Assembly (NCBI RefSeq): GCF_001427225.1
Contig: NZ_LMFH01000007.1
Span: 124,001-188,000, forward strand
Source: Lysobacter sp. Root494
Lineage (GTDB): Bacteria; Pseudomonadota; Gammaproteobacteria; Xanthomonadales; Xanthomonadaceae
Reading direction: 5' to 3'
Length of the DNA stretch: 64,000 nucleotides
Shown piece by piece: positions 40,999 to 48,904 of this stretch; position 1 is the first letter of the stretch; every line of letters starts with the position of its first letter. The notes under the pieces were generated by a model. That model had not been told where the DNA came from, ran no database searches, and was given only the letters and a program-made list of their open reading frames with translations. The position numbers were made by a program, and so were the translations under genes.

Positions 40999-41883
40999 TC
41001 AGGGATGCTCGGCTTCGGTATGGATCCGCTCGCGGCGCAGCAGGTACAGGCCGCTGGCGACAATGATTCCGGCGCCCAGCCAGGTGACCGAATCGGGCAG
41101 CACGCCCCACAGCGTGGCATCGAGCAGCACGCCCCAGACCAGCGCGGTGTATTCGAGCGGCGCGATCAACGACGCCTCACCGAGGCGGAAAGCCTCGGTG
41201 ATCGCGTACTGGCCCAGCGCGCCGGCAACGCCGATGCCTGCGATCACCCAGGCATCGCTGGCGCGAATTGGCATCCAGTCCGGTAGCGCGAGGAGCCCCG
41301 CACCGAGCGCCATGAAGAACAGCAGCCACACCATCAATGCCTGCGTGCTGTCGGTGCGCGCGATGATCCGGACGGTGATCGCCGAGACCGAATAACCGAA
41401 CGCGGCAAGCAGCACCGCGAACCCGGCGAGCGTGAGGACACCTTCGCCGGTGGGACGCAGCACGACGATCACGCCCAGCAGGCCAACCGCAATGGCGATC
41501 CAGCGCCGCGGCCCCACGCGTTCGCCCAGGAACGGCACCGACAGCGCGGTGATCATCAGCGGTGCCACGAAGAAGATCGAATACGCCGTTGACAGCGGCA
41601 ACGTGCGCAGCGCATAGACGAAGCCGCCCATCATCATGATCCCGAGCACGCCGCGCAGCAGGTGCAGCGACCAGCGCACGCGGAACAATGGCTTCACCCC
41701 GCCTGTCCACAATGCCCAGGCCATCACCAGGGGCAACGAAGACGCCCCGCGGATCGCCGACACCTGGAACGGCGGGTAATGCACGGACAACGTCTTCAGC
41801 CCCGCATCCATGAGGCAGAACAGCAGCACCGCGGCCAGCATGTAGAAGATGGCGTGCAGTGATTGGCTTCTTGCATTCGTCAC
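40999..41883 (-). CDS. EamA/DMT-family transporter
   Basis: A 294-residue inner-membrane protein with ten helices in two EamA repeats (about residues 10-140 and 150-285). The ALRTLPLSTAYSIFFVAPL and GQYAITEAFRLGEASLIAPLEY segments are the family's paired motifs. DMT transporters export amino acids, metabolites or drugs; the substrate here is unknown. It overlaps the next upstream minus-strand gene by 4 nt (its ATG lies in that gene's stop), so the two are translated together. Confidence 0.93.
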   Translation of the reverse strand: MTNARSQSLHAIFYMLAAVLLFCLMDAGLKTLSVHYPPFQVSAIRGASSLPLVMAWALWTGGVKPLFRVRWSLHLLRGVLGIMMMGGFVYALRTLPLSTAYSIFFVAPLMITALSVPFLGERVGPRRWIAIAVGLLGVIVVLRPTGEGVLTLAGFAVLLAAFGYSVSAITVRIIARTDSTQALMVWLLFFMALGAGLLALPDWMPIRASDAWVIAGIGVAGALGQYAITEAFRLGEASLIAPLEYTALVWGVLLDATLWGVLPDSVTWLGAGIIVASGLYLLRRERIHTEAEHP

Positions 41884-42869
41884 GAAGCTTTTCCTTTACG
41901 GCAGTAGCGCGCGCGACGTTCCGGCGACGCGCGCAATACCTGCCGGATGTAGTAGTCGAGCAGCGAGCTGGCCAGCGCCGTGTCCTGTTGCGGAATCAGG
42001 ATCGCGGCGTCTCGAAGCCAGCCGGCCTTGCACGCATCCGCCGGCGCGTCACTCGCCGCGCAGGCAAGCAGGCGATCGAAGCCGTTGCGATACACGCGGA
42101 ACTGTACGTGATCCATCGGTGCGCCGTGGCCGGGCACCAGGCCTGCGAAGCCGATCGCGTCCAGCCGTTCCAACGCCTGCTGCCAGCCTTCGCTGCAGGC
42201 GGTGTCGAACAGCGGCACCGGCAAGGTGACAAGATCGCCGGCGACGAGCGTTCGGGTGGACTGGTCGTACAGCCACACGTCCCCGCCGCTGACCGCGTTG
42301 TCTTCGAGCCCGGCATGCACGCGCCGGCCCGCGAGCAAACGGTCCTGCGTCTCGGTGACCGGATGCGTTGGGCGCAGCTGCGCGCCGGCATCGATGCGCG
42401 CGAGTTCCGCCAGCCATGCGGCGACGTTTTCCGGCGTGGCATCGGGGCGAGCGATGAGGGCCTCCAGCTGCTTGCGGTAATCAGCGAGGAACCCCGACAA
42501 GGCATCGTTGATGGCGTTGCTTGCATGGACTTCGACCGTCGGGAAAGCCGCACGCAACGCGACATTGCCGGCGACGTGATCCAGGTGCCAATGCGTGTTG
42601 ACGATCGCCGCCACGGGCAGGCCACTGGCGTGCGCCGCGTCGATGATGCGTGCCGCATGCGCCGCATGGCGTCCGCTGTCGACCACCACGATTCCGTTGG
42701 AACCGCGCAACAGCACGGTATTGCCATCAGGTTGCGTACCGGCCACGAACACGCCGCGCATGACGGCCACTCCATCGGCAACCGGCTCGCCCGGCAGCGC
42801 GACCGGCGTAGATGCCGCCGTAGCACAGCCAGCCAGCAGCGAAACCAGCAATCCGTTCAGAAGGCGCAT
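41880..42869 (-). CDS. Metallo-beta-lactamase-fold hydrolase, lipoprotein
   Basis: A 329-residue protein with a lipoprotein signal (lipobox LLAGC, C15) and an MBL fold. The zinc-binding motif NTHWHLDH holds H93, H95, D97 and H98, followed by later ligands in the VPGHGAP region. Beta-lactamase class B3 enzymes share this layout, but here the signature is general, so substrate is unknown; a lactamase role would be speculation. Cotranscribed with the downstream EamA transporter. Confidence 0.88.
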   Translation of the reverse strand: MRLLNGLLVSLLAGCATAASTPVALPGEPVADGVAVMRGVFVAGTQPDGNTVLLRGSNGIVVVDSGRHAAHAARIIDAAHASGLPVAAIVNTHWHLDHVAGNVALRAAFPTVEVHASNAINDALSGFLADYRKQLEALIARPDATPENVAAWLAELARIDAGAQLRPTHPVTETQDRLLAGRRVHAGLEDNAVSGGDVWLYDQSTRTLVAGDLVTLPVPLFDTACSEGWQQALERLDAIGFAGLVPGHGAPMDHVQFRVYRNGFDRLLACAASDAPADACKAGWLRDAAILIPQQDTALASSLLDYYIRQVLRASPERRARYCRKGKAS

Positions 42870-42941
42870 GTCGCTCCCGTCATCAATGCCGCACCAACGG
42901 CAACGTGACGAAACTGCGGCCGCGCGCCAATAGGCCGCACG

Positions 42942-43463
42942 TCACGTGCGGCGCAAACGCCACCGCAGCCCCCACGCATACGCCAGGTAATGGCCCAGCA
43001 ACAGGCCGCCCACGGCAAACACGCTGCCCTGTTGCACCAGCCATGCCGCATGAACGTCGCCGGCCCAGGCCTGTTCCATGCGGTACAGGCCGTAGCTGAT
43101 GCGCGCGGCGACGACCAGTGTCAGGGCCATGGCGAGCCAGCGGTTCGGCGTATAGAACACGCCCTGCGAAGTGGCTTCGAAACGCGTCAGTGCGAGGCCA
43201 AGCACCCCAAGCAGCATGCCCGCGAGCAACCCTGCACTGGCGTGCGCCAATGCGGCATCGACCCAGTAACCGGCGACCCACGCTCCGAACAGGAACAGCA
43301 CCGCCGACATGAGCAGCGACCATGCATTGAACGTCACCACCCAGCGCACCGCGCGCCGCCGCGAGTGCCCGGACCGGTAGCGTTGCCACAGCGCGAACGG
43401 CATCAGCATGAGCCACAACAGCACCAGGCCCATGACCAGCAGCGGCAGCAGCAACAGCGGCAT
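42942..43463 (-). CDS. Membrane protein of unknown function (DUF1453/CcdC-like?)
   Basis: A 173-residue protein with five hydrophobic helices and a positively charged YRSGHSRRR loop after the first. The GVFYTPNRWLAMALTL segment followed by RISYGLYRM loosely resembles CcdC-like DUF1453 proteins. It ends the unit of three minus-strand genes with the alcohol dehydrogenase 3 nt upstream. The family is tentative; the topology is clear. Confidence 0.65.
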   Translation of the reverse strand: MPLLLLPLLVMGLVLLWLMLMPFALWQRYRSGHSRRRAVRWVVTFNAWSLLMSAVLFLFGAWVAGYWVDAALAHASAGLLAGMLLGVLGLALTRFEATSQGVFYTPNRWLAMALTLVVAARISYGLYRMEQAWAGDVHAAWLVQQGSVFAVGGLLLGHYLAYAWGLRWRLRRT

Positions 43464-43466
43464 CGA

Positions 43467-44516
43467 TCAGCCGCGCAGGCTGGCCATGTCGATGACGAAG
43501 CGGTAGCGAACGTCGGCCTTGAGCATGCGCTCGTAGGCTTCGTTGATCTGATCGATGCGGATCAGTTCGATGTCGGAAGCGATGCCGTGTTCCGCGCAGA
43601 AGTCGAGCATTTCCTGCGTCTCGCCAATGCTGCCCACCATCGATCCGGCCAGGCTGCGCCGCTTGCCGACCAGTGCGAATGCCGATACCGGCAGCGCCTT
43701 GTCCGGCAATCCGACCAGCACCATCACCCCATTGAGGCGTAGCAGCGAGAGATAGGCGTTGTAGTCGTGGTCGGCCGACACCGTGTCGATGATCAGGTCG
43801 AAGCGGTTCGCCAGCCGCTTGAACGTGCCCCGGTCGCGCGTCGCCGCGAAGGCATGCGCGCCCAGCGCGATCGCGTCGTCGCGCTTGGATTCGGAGGTGC
43901 TCAGCACGGTCACGTTCGCGCCCATCGCGCGTGCGAGCTTTACCGCCATGTGGCCGAGGCCACCGAGGCCGACCACCGCGACTTCGCTGCCCGGCTTCGT
44001 GCCGAAGTATTTCAGCGGCGAATACGTGGTGATGCCGGCGCACAGCAGCGGCGCGGCGCGGTCCAGTGGCAGCGACTCCGGGATGCGCAACACGTAGTCC
44101 TCGTTCACCGTGATGCGCGTGGAGTAGCCGCCGTAGGTCGGCGCGCCGGTGCCGCGTTCGCGCGCGTTGTAGGTGCCGGTCATGCCTTCATCGCAGTACT
44201 GCTCGTCGCCGCCTTTGCACGACGGGCACTGCCGGCAGGTATCGACGAAGACGCCGACACCCACCACCTCGCCGACCTTGAAGCGGCTGACCTGCGCGCC
44301 GGCCTGCGCGACCCGGCCGACGATTTCATGCCCGGGCACCATCGGGAAAATGCTGCCGCCCCATTCGTCGCGCGCCTGGTGGATGTCGGAGTGGCAGACG
44401 CCGCAATACAGGATGTCGATGAGCACCTCGTGCGGGCCGGGTTCGCGGCGCTCGATGGTGAACGGAACCAGAGGTGCGCCGGCATTGGCGGCGGCGTAAG
44501 CGGGCGTAGGGCGCAT
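43467..44516 (-). CDS. Zinc-dependent NADP alcohol dehydrogenase (cinnamyl-alcohol type)
   Basis: A 349-residue medium-chain dehydrogenase. Catalytic zinc ligands are C41 in YCGVCHSD and H63-E64 in PGHE; the structural zinc cysteines lie in CRQCPSCKGGDEQYC (about 95-109). The Rossmann motif VVGLGGLGHM follows near 182. It resembles YahK/AdhC and reduces aldehydes with NADPH in that group. It is followed by the five-helix membrane protein after 3 nt. Confidence 0.93.
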   Translation of the reverse strand: MRPTPAYAAANAGAPLVPFTIERREPGPHEVLIDILYCGVCHSDIHQARDEWGGSIFPMVPGHEIVGRVAQAGAQVSRFKVGEVVGVGVFVDTCRQCPSCKGGDEQYCDEGMTGTYNARERGTGAPTYGGYSTRITVNEDYVLRIPESLPLDRAAPLLCAGITTYSPLKYFGTKPGSEVAVVGLGGLGHMAVKLARAMGANVTVLSTSESKRDDAIALGAHAFAATRDRGTFKRLANRFDLIIDTVSADHDYNAYLSLLRLNGVMVLVGLPDKALPVSAFALVGKRRSLAGSMVGSIGETQEMLDFCAEHGIASDIELIRIDQINEAYERMLKADVRYRFVIDMASLRG

Positions 44517-44623
44517 GGCGCTTCTCGTTCGTGGGAATCGCCAGTCTATCGAGGCTGAACATGGCTTGCGCTACCCTTGCGGCCCCGCGAAATCGCAACA
44601 CGCCTTTCCAGGCCGGAGCTTCC

Positions 44624-45106
44624 ATGCCCTCTTTCGACATCGTGTCCGAAGTCAACCAGCACGAACTGACCAATGCCGTCGACCAGGCCAATCGCGAGCT
44701 GTCCACCCGTTTCGACTTCAAGGGCGTCGATGCGAAGTTCGTGCTCGAGGACCAGGCGATCAACCAGTCCGCGCCCAGCGACTTCCAGCTCAAGCAGATG
44801 GAAGACATCCTGCGCGCTCGCCTGATCGCGCGCGGTATCGACGTGCGCTGCCTGGAGTTCGGCGAGGTCGAGGCCAACCTCGCCGGCGCACGCCAGAAGG
44901 TCACCGTGAAGCAGGGCATCGAACGCGACCTCGCCAAGAAGATCCAGGGCGCGCTCAAGGACGCCAAGCTGAAGGTCGACAGCCAGATCAACGGCGACAA
45001 GCTGCGCGTGAGCGGAAAAAAACGCGACGACCTGCAGGCCGCGATGGCGCTGCTGAAGGCCGGCAACTACGAACGGCCGCTGCAGTTCGACAACTTCCGC
45101 GACTGA
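44624..45106 (+). CDS. yajQ: YajQ family c-di-GMP-binding protein
   Basis: A 160-residue protein starting MPSFDIVSEVNQHEL, the family N-terminus, which sets the start at 44624 (the longer frame is rejected). Two RNA-recognition-like folds are joined by the DAKFVLEDQAINQSAPSDFQLKQM region. In Xanthomonas, the YajQ protein binds c-di-GMP and controls virulence genes with a LysR-type partner; that role is family knowledge. Cotranscribed with the DUF1415 gene 20 nt downstream. Confidence 0.95.
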   Translation: MPSFDIVSEVNQHELTNAVDQANRELSTRFDFKGVDAKFVLEDQAINQSAPSDFQLKQMEDILRARLIARGIDVRCLEFGEVEANLAGARQKVTVKQGIERDLAKKIQGALKDAKLKVDSQINGDKLRVSGKKRDDLQAAMALLKAGNYERPLQFDNFRD

Positions 45107-45125
45107 GCGGCCACGCAGCAGGCGG

Positions 45126-45662
45126 ATGAACGATCCCGACTACATCGCCGACACGCGCCACTGGCTGGAACGCGCGGTGATCGGCCTGAACCTGTGCCCG
45201 TTCGCGAAGGCGGTGCACGTGAAGGACCAGGTGCGTTTCGTGCTGAGCGAAGCGACTGACTCCGAAGCACTGCTGCATGATCTTCACGACGAGTTGCGGT
45301 GGTTGCAGGCCGCCGATGCGCAGCAGGCCGACACGACCCTGCTCGTGCATCCGCACGTGCTCGGCGACTTCCTCGATTACAACGACTTTCTCGATCTTGC
45401 CGATGCGCTGGTGGTGGAACTGGGCCTCGAAGGCGAGATCCAGGTCGCCAGCTTCCATCCGGACTACCTCTTCGCGGGCACTGCGCCCGACGACGTCAGC
45501 AACTTCACCAATCGCGCGCCCTACCCCACGCTGCACCTGTTGCGCGAAGCGAGCGTGGAGCGCGCGGTCGCGGCGTTTCCCGATCCGGATGCGATCGTCG
45601 AACGCAATATCGCAACGCTGGATGCGTTGGGTGTCGAGGGTTGGCGCAAGCTGATGGAGTGA
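45126..45662 (+). CDS. DUF1415 family protein
   Basis: A 178-residue soluble protein with the DUF1415 features: RHWLERAVIGLNLCPFA at the N-terminus and ASFHPDYLFAGTAPDDVSNFTNRAPYPTLHLLRE in the middle. The function is unknown. It follows yajQ by 20 nt, so they probably share a promoter. The conserved Cys in LNLCPFA and the FHPDYLF region could be functional residues. Confidence 0.9.
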   Translation: MNDPDYIADTRHWLERAVIGLNLCPFAKAVHVKDQVRFVLSEATDSEALLHDLHDELRWLQAADAQQADTTLLVHPHVLGDFLDYNDFLDLADALVVELGLEGEIQVASFHPDYLFAGTAPDDVSNFTNRAPYPTLHLLREASVERAVAAFPDPDAIVERNIATLDALGVEGWRKLME

Positions 45663-45705
45663 TCGCTCTTCCCGCTGTTTGTCTTCTTCGAGACCCGCTT
45701 ATTAC

Positions 45706-45846
45706 ATCCCTCTCCCCGCTTGCGGGGAGAGGGACAGCGCCGCGCAGCGGCGCAGGGGGAGGGGAGTGCACGACGCTGCAACAGCAGCTCGCTGCGCTCG
45801 CTTCCTCTCTTCCGCCCTGCGGGTGCCTTCTAGCGGGGAGAAGGGT
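45706..45846. repeat. Palindromic intergenic repeat, family B copy 2
   Basis: Left end CTCTCCCCGCTTGCGGGGAG, followed by AGCGCCGCGCAGCGGCGC, and a right end of AGCGGGGAGAAGG. The left hairpin matches the copy at 1793-1930. Confidence 0.75.
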
Positions 45847-45874
45847 AAAACGCGACTCCGTGGAGACGTGATAT

Positions 45875-45906
45875 GAAAAAACGGCGGCCCCAAGGCCGCC
45901 GTTTTC
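45875..45906. terminator. Bidirectional terminator before the outer-membrane protein gene
   Basis: GAAAACGGCGGCC-CCAA-GGCCGCCGTTTTC hairpin with A and T tracts at its ends; it serves the convergent outer-membrane protein gene from the right and any read-through from DUF1415. Confidence 0.85.
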
Positions 45907-45932
45907 AGGACGCATCGCCGGATCGAACGCGA

Positions 45933-46733
45933 TCAGAATCCGGCGGTGAAGCTCAACCCCGCACCCCATTCCGGGCTGCCATCGGTCAGGCCCTTGGTGG
46001 CGTACAGCTGCATCTTGCCCGTGTCCGAGGTCGGGAAGCTGAAGAAGCCGGTGACTTCGCTGCGATCGTCGGAGGCATCCGAAGTCGGCTCGCGGTAGTC
46101 GTACATGACACCGACGCTGTTCGCGCCCACCTTCTGGCTGACGCCGACGTTGCCGTTGAGCACCGAATCGACTTCGATGTAATCCGAATCGCCCAGCGCG
46201 GTGTAGCCCACGCCGCCGAACAGCGTGGTCGTCTCGCCCACGCTGCGGTACACATCGACGGCGGCGCCGTAGTCATTGGCGCCGGTGCCCAGGCCCTTGT
46301 CTTCATCGGCGGTGGCGATCTTCGCGTTGGCGGTGAGATCGACACCCCACGCGCCCTGCATCGGAATCGCGTACGTCGCCGACAGGCGCAGGTCGCCGAC
46401 GCCGGACGTCGTCCCCGATGTCGGCGCACCGGTTGTACCGCCGCCACCGCTGTTGCCGCGGCCACGGCCGATCGGATTGAGGTTTTCGATCAGGCCCAGG
46501 CCCGGCACGACGTTCGCGTCGCCTTCGACGCGCATCCACGGCAGGCTCGCCTTGAACGACCAGTCGCCGGTGTTGTAACGGGCGCTCAACGGCACCGACA
46601 GGATCTTGGTCGTGGTCTCGCTGCCGTAATCGCCGGAGCTGTAGTCCACGCCGACGCCGAGGCTCAGGCCGTTTTCGGCATGCGCCATGCCGGCCACCAT
46701 GAGCAGGGCCACGAATGCTGCGGAACGCTTCAT
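45933..46733 (-). CDS. Outer-membrane beta-barrel-like protein
   Basis: A 266-residue secreted protein with a signal peptide (MKRSAAFVALLMVAGMAHA). The mature part shows alternating polar/hydrophobic strands and ends in LSFTAGF, a C-terminal phenylalanine as required for outer-membrane insertion. A glycine-rich GNSGGGGTTGAP stretch near 125 marks a long loop. It looks like a small barrel of about 12 strands. The function is unknown; it shares a short gap with the following secreted protein, but each has its own terminator. Confidence 0.78.
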   Translation of the reverse strand: MKRSAAFVALLMVAGMAHAENGLSLGVGVDYSSGDYGSETTTKILSVPLSARYNTGDWSFKASLPWMRVEGDANVVPGLGLIENLNPIGRGRGNSGGGGTTGAPTSGTTSGVGDLRLSATYAIPMQGAWGVDLTANAKIATADEDKGLGTGANDYGAAVDVYRSVGETTTLFGGVGYTALGDSDYIEVDSVLNGNVGVSQKVGANSVGVMYDYREPTSDASDDRSEVTGFFSFPTSDTGKMQLYATKGLTDGSPEWGAGLSFTAGF

Positions 46734-46782
46734 CACACTTTCCTTCTTATCAAAATCGCTGGAACCCAATCGAGGGCAGTTC

Positions 46783-46812
46783 AAAAAAACGGGCGCCGCG
46801 TAAGGCGCCCGT
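46783..46812 (-). terminator. Terminator of the GWG-repeat secreted protein
   Basis: ACGGGCGCC-GCGTAA-GGCGCCCGT hairpin preceded by an A run (a T run on the minus strand). Confidence 0.85.
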
Positions 46813-46833
46813 CGTATCGCGTCGAAACATCGA

Positions 46834-47685
46834 TTACGGACGGCCACCGCGCTCGGGCTTCATCGGACGCTCCGGGCGTTCCGGACGATCGATCTTGGCG
46901 ATGCGATCGATCTTTTCCGGGCGGCCGGTGACGCGCTCGGCCTTCGCGACGCGCTCCGGCTTGTGTTCGGCGGACTTGCCGTGGCTTTCGCGCGTGGTCC
47001 TGGCGATGTCCTTGCCCTTGGCGGACTTGTCGCTGGCAACGGTGGTGGTAGCCGTTGCGCCTTCTACGGTCGAATCGGCGTCGGCATAACGCCCGCTCTT
47101 GATTTCACCCAGGCTCTTGAAGCCCAGTTCCTTGGCGATCTGGCCCCAGCCCATGCCATCGGCGCGCATGGCGAGGACGCCGCCCGAGTAGCTCGTGGTC
47201 GTCGTGGTCGTGCCGTCGGCGTTGGTGACGGTCGTGGTCGTCGCAGTGCCTAGCAGCGCTTCGTCGAACGACGCCGCCTGGCCGGAATCGACGAGCGCCT
47301 GCGCGATGCCGAGCGAATGATCCACTTCGCCCCAGCCCATCGGGCCGTTTTCGTTCGCGACCAGGGTTTCGACGGTCACCGTTTCCATCTTCGGCGTGCC
47401 ATCGGGATTGGTGGCGAGCGTTCCGTCGGCGTTCTTTGCCTGCTGCGTGGTCGTGGTCACGACGGTGAAGTCGCCACCGGTGCGCAGCGCGGCGATCGCA
47501 TCGCCTGCGGCGGCATCGTCACCTGCAAACAAGGTGCTCGAGTATTCGGTGACCAGGCGATCCTTCGGAACGCCGGCATCGCTCTCGGTGGTATCCGGCG
47601 ACGGGGCTTCCTGTGCGCTCGCCGGCACTGCGGCGAACAGGGCCACGGCGAGCGCGGTGAACAGCAGGGTGTTCCTGGAAGTCAT
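46834..47685 (-). CDS. Secreted protein with two GWG motifs and a basic repetitive tail
   Basis: A 283-residue protein with a signal peptide (MTSRNTLLFTALAVALFAAVPASA). The core holds two copies of a GWG segment, MGWGEVDHSLGIA (about 116-128) and MGWGQIAKELGFK (about 180-192), separated by Thr-rich stretches. The tail is rich in K, R, E and P in a pattern like RPERPERPMKPERGG. It has no recognised enzymatic domain. Threonine-rich runs and the basic tail suggest a surface or matrix protein; the function is unknown. Confidence 0.7.
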   Translation of the reverse strand: MTSRNTLLFTALAVALFAAVPASAQEAPSPDTTESDAGVPKDRLVTEYSSTLFAGDDAAAGDAIAALRTGGDFTVVTTTTQQAKNADGTLATNPDGTPKMETVTVETLVANENGPMGWGEVDHSLGIAQALVDSGQAASFDEALLGTATTTTVTNADGTTTTTTSYSGGVLAMRADGMGWGQIAKELGFKSLGEIKSGRYADADSTVEGATATTTVASDKSAKGKDIARTTRESHGKSAEHKPERVAKAERVTGRPEKIDRIAKIDRPERPERPMKPERGGRP

Positions 47686-47959
47686 GGCATGTTCCTTGTG
47701 GTTGTATCGAACCGCATTCAGCGGCGCGGCACAGATGCTAGGCGGCCATCGGCCACTGGCAACGACCGTTCAGGCTCGTATTCAGGCCAGATTTCGGAAA
47801 TCGATGGGGACGCGTGATCGACGCCTCAGTTCGCGCATGCATGCGCACTAAATGGCATGAGCGAAACAGTGAACCGGTTCACGCGCGTAGCGAAGCGATT
47901 GCGCGGACGCGAGTCCCGATGACGCGCGAGCTAACACGTGAAGGGCGCGTGTAGATGCA

Positions 47960-48664
47960 CTACGGCGCTGCAAACAGCCGGCTTCGGTCACCGTCGTCGA
48001 GGATGCGCCACTGCCCTGCGGGCAGGCCGTTCAACGGCATCCCGCCGATACGACTGCGATGCAGCGAGAGCACATGATTGCCGACCGCCGCAAACATCCG
48101 CCGGACCTGGTGGTAACGCCCTTCGGTCAGCGTCAGCCGGACGAAGCGAGGCTCCACCGCTTCCAGGTGCGCCGGGGCAAGCGGTTCCTTCTCCGATTCC
48201 AGCATCAGCGTGCCGCTCGCGAAGAGTTGCGCTTCGTCGCCGCGCAGATCCTGTGCGAGCGTGGCCTCGTACACCTTGGGCAGGTGCGTCTTCGGCGACA
48301 CGATGCGATGCAGCAGCGCGCCATCGTCGGTCAGCAGCAGCAGGCCGCTGGTATCGCGGTCCAGGCGCCCGACCGTCGACAGCACTGGCGAACGCAGGCG
48401 AAAGCGCGGCGGCAGCAGGTCGTACACGATGCGGCCGGCATCCTTGGTCGAACAGGTGTAGCCCACCGGCTTGTGCAGCATCAGCAACAATCCGGCAGGC
48501 GGATCCAGCGGCTCGCCATCGATCCGGATGTCTTCGTGCGGCACCTGGTCGTCGGCGTACAGCACCTCGCCGTGCGCGTCGGTGACCATGCCGGCGCGGA
48601 ACATCGCGGCGACCTGCTTGCGGCTGCCGTAACCGAGATTGGCGATGAGCTTGATGAGTTTCAT
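47960..48664 (-). CDS. rsuA: 16S rRNA pseudouridine-516 synthase RsuA
   Basis: A 234-residue enzyme with an N-terminal S4-like RNA-binding part (about residues 1-50) and a pseudouridine synthase domain. The catalytic aspartate is D102 in VGRLDRDTSGLLL, the same residue number as in E. coli RsuA. It modifies U516 in 16S rRNA. The ATG at 48664 is the only start in frame, and the DNA right upstream is a heptamer repeat array, with no Shine-Dalgarno site. The repeat may affect expression. Confidence 0.92.
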   Translation of the reverse strand: MKLIKLIANLGYGSRKQVAAMFRAGMVTDAHGEVLYADDQVPHEDIRIDGEPLDPPAGLLLMLHKPVGYTCSTKDAGRIVYDLLPPRFRLRSPVLSTVGRLDRDTSGLLLLTDDGALLHRIVSPKTHLPKVYEATLAQDLRGDEAQLFASGTLMLESEKEPLAPAHLEAVEPRFVRLTLTEGRYHQVRRMFAAVGNHVLSLHRSRIGGMPLNGLPAGQWRILDDGDRSRLFAAP

Positions 48665-48666
48665 GC

Positions 48667-48767
48667 GATTCGTGATTCGTGATTCGTGATTCGTGATTCG
48701 TGATTCGTGATTCGTGATTCGTGATTCGTGATTCGTGATTCGTGATTCGTGATTCGTGATTCGTGAT
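48667..48767. repeat. Heptamer tandem repeat, 14 copies, touching the rsuA start codon
   Basis: GATTCGT is repeated 14.4 times without visible variation, beginning 2 nt from the rsuA ATG. No stop codon occurs in any minus-strand frame of the repeat. Such perfect arrays usually change copy number by slippage. Confidence 0.97.
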
Positions 48768-48775
48768 GATCTTGC

Positions 48776-48895
48776 TCGTCATTCCCGCGCAGGCGGGCGG
48801 CTTTTTCACGGACAAATGTCCACGGACGCTACGCTTGAAACTTTCTGCCAAGGCAGAAACAACACCCCATGAACTCCGCTTTCGCGGGGATGGCG
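48776..48895. repeat. Palindromic repeat, family A copy 4 (degraded)
   Basis: Left end CTCGTCATTCCCGCGCAGGC is intact; the right end (CGCTTTCGCGGGGATGGCGG) has diverged. It lies between rsmC and rsuA, next to the heptamer array. Confidence 0.7.
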
Positions 48896-48904
48896 GAAGT
48901 GAAA

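Noticed and set aside
48667-48767. Possible CRISPR array
   Set aside because: The repeats are 7 bp, directly abutting, with no spacers and no cas genes.
47988-48851. Open frame through the heptamer array that encodes repeated ITNHESR peptides
   Set aside because: The repeated peptide is only the heptamer read in three frames, and the remainder is antisense-type sequence in another frame of rsuA. It matters only as a possible extension of rsuA after repeat loss, treated under findings.
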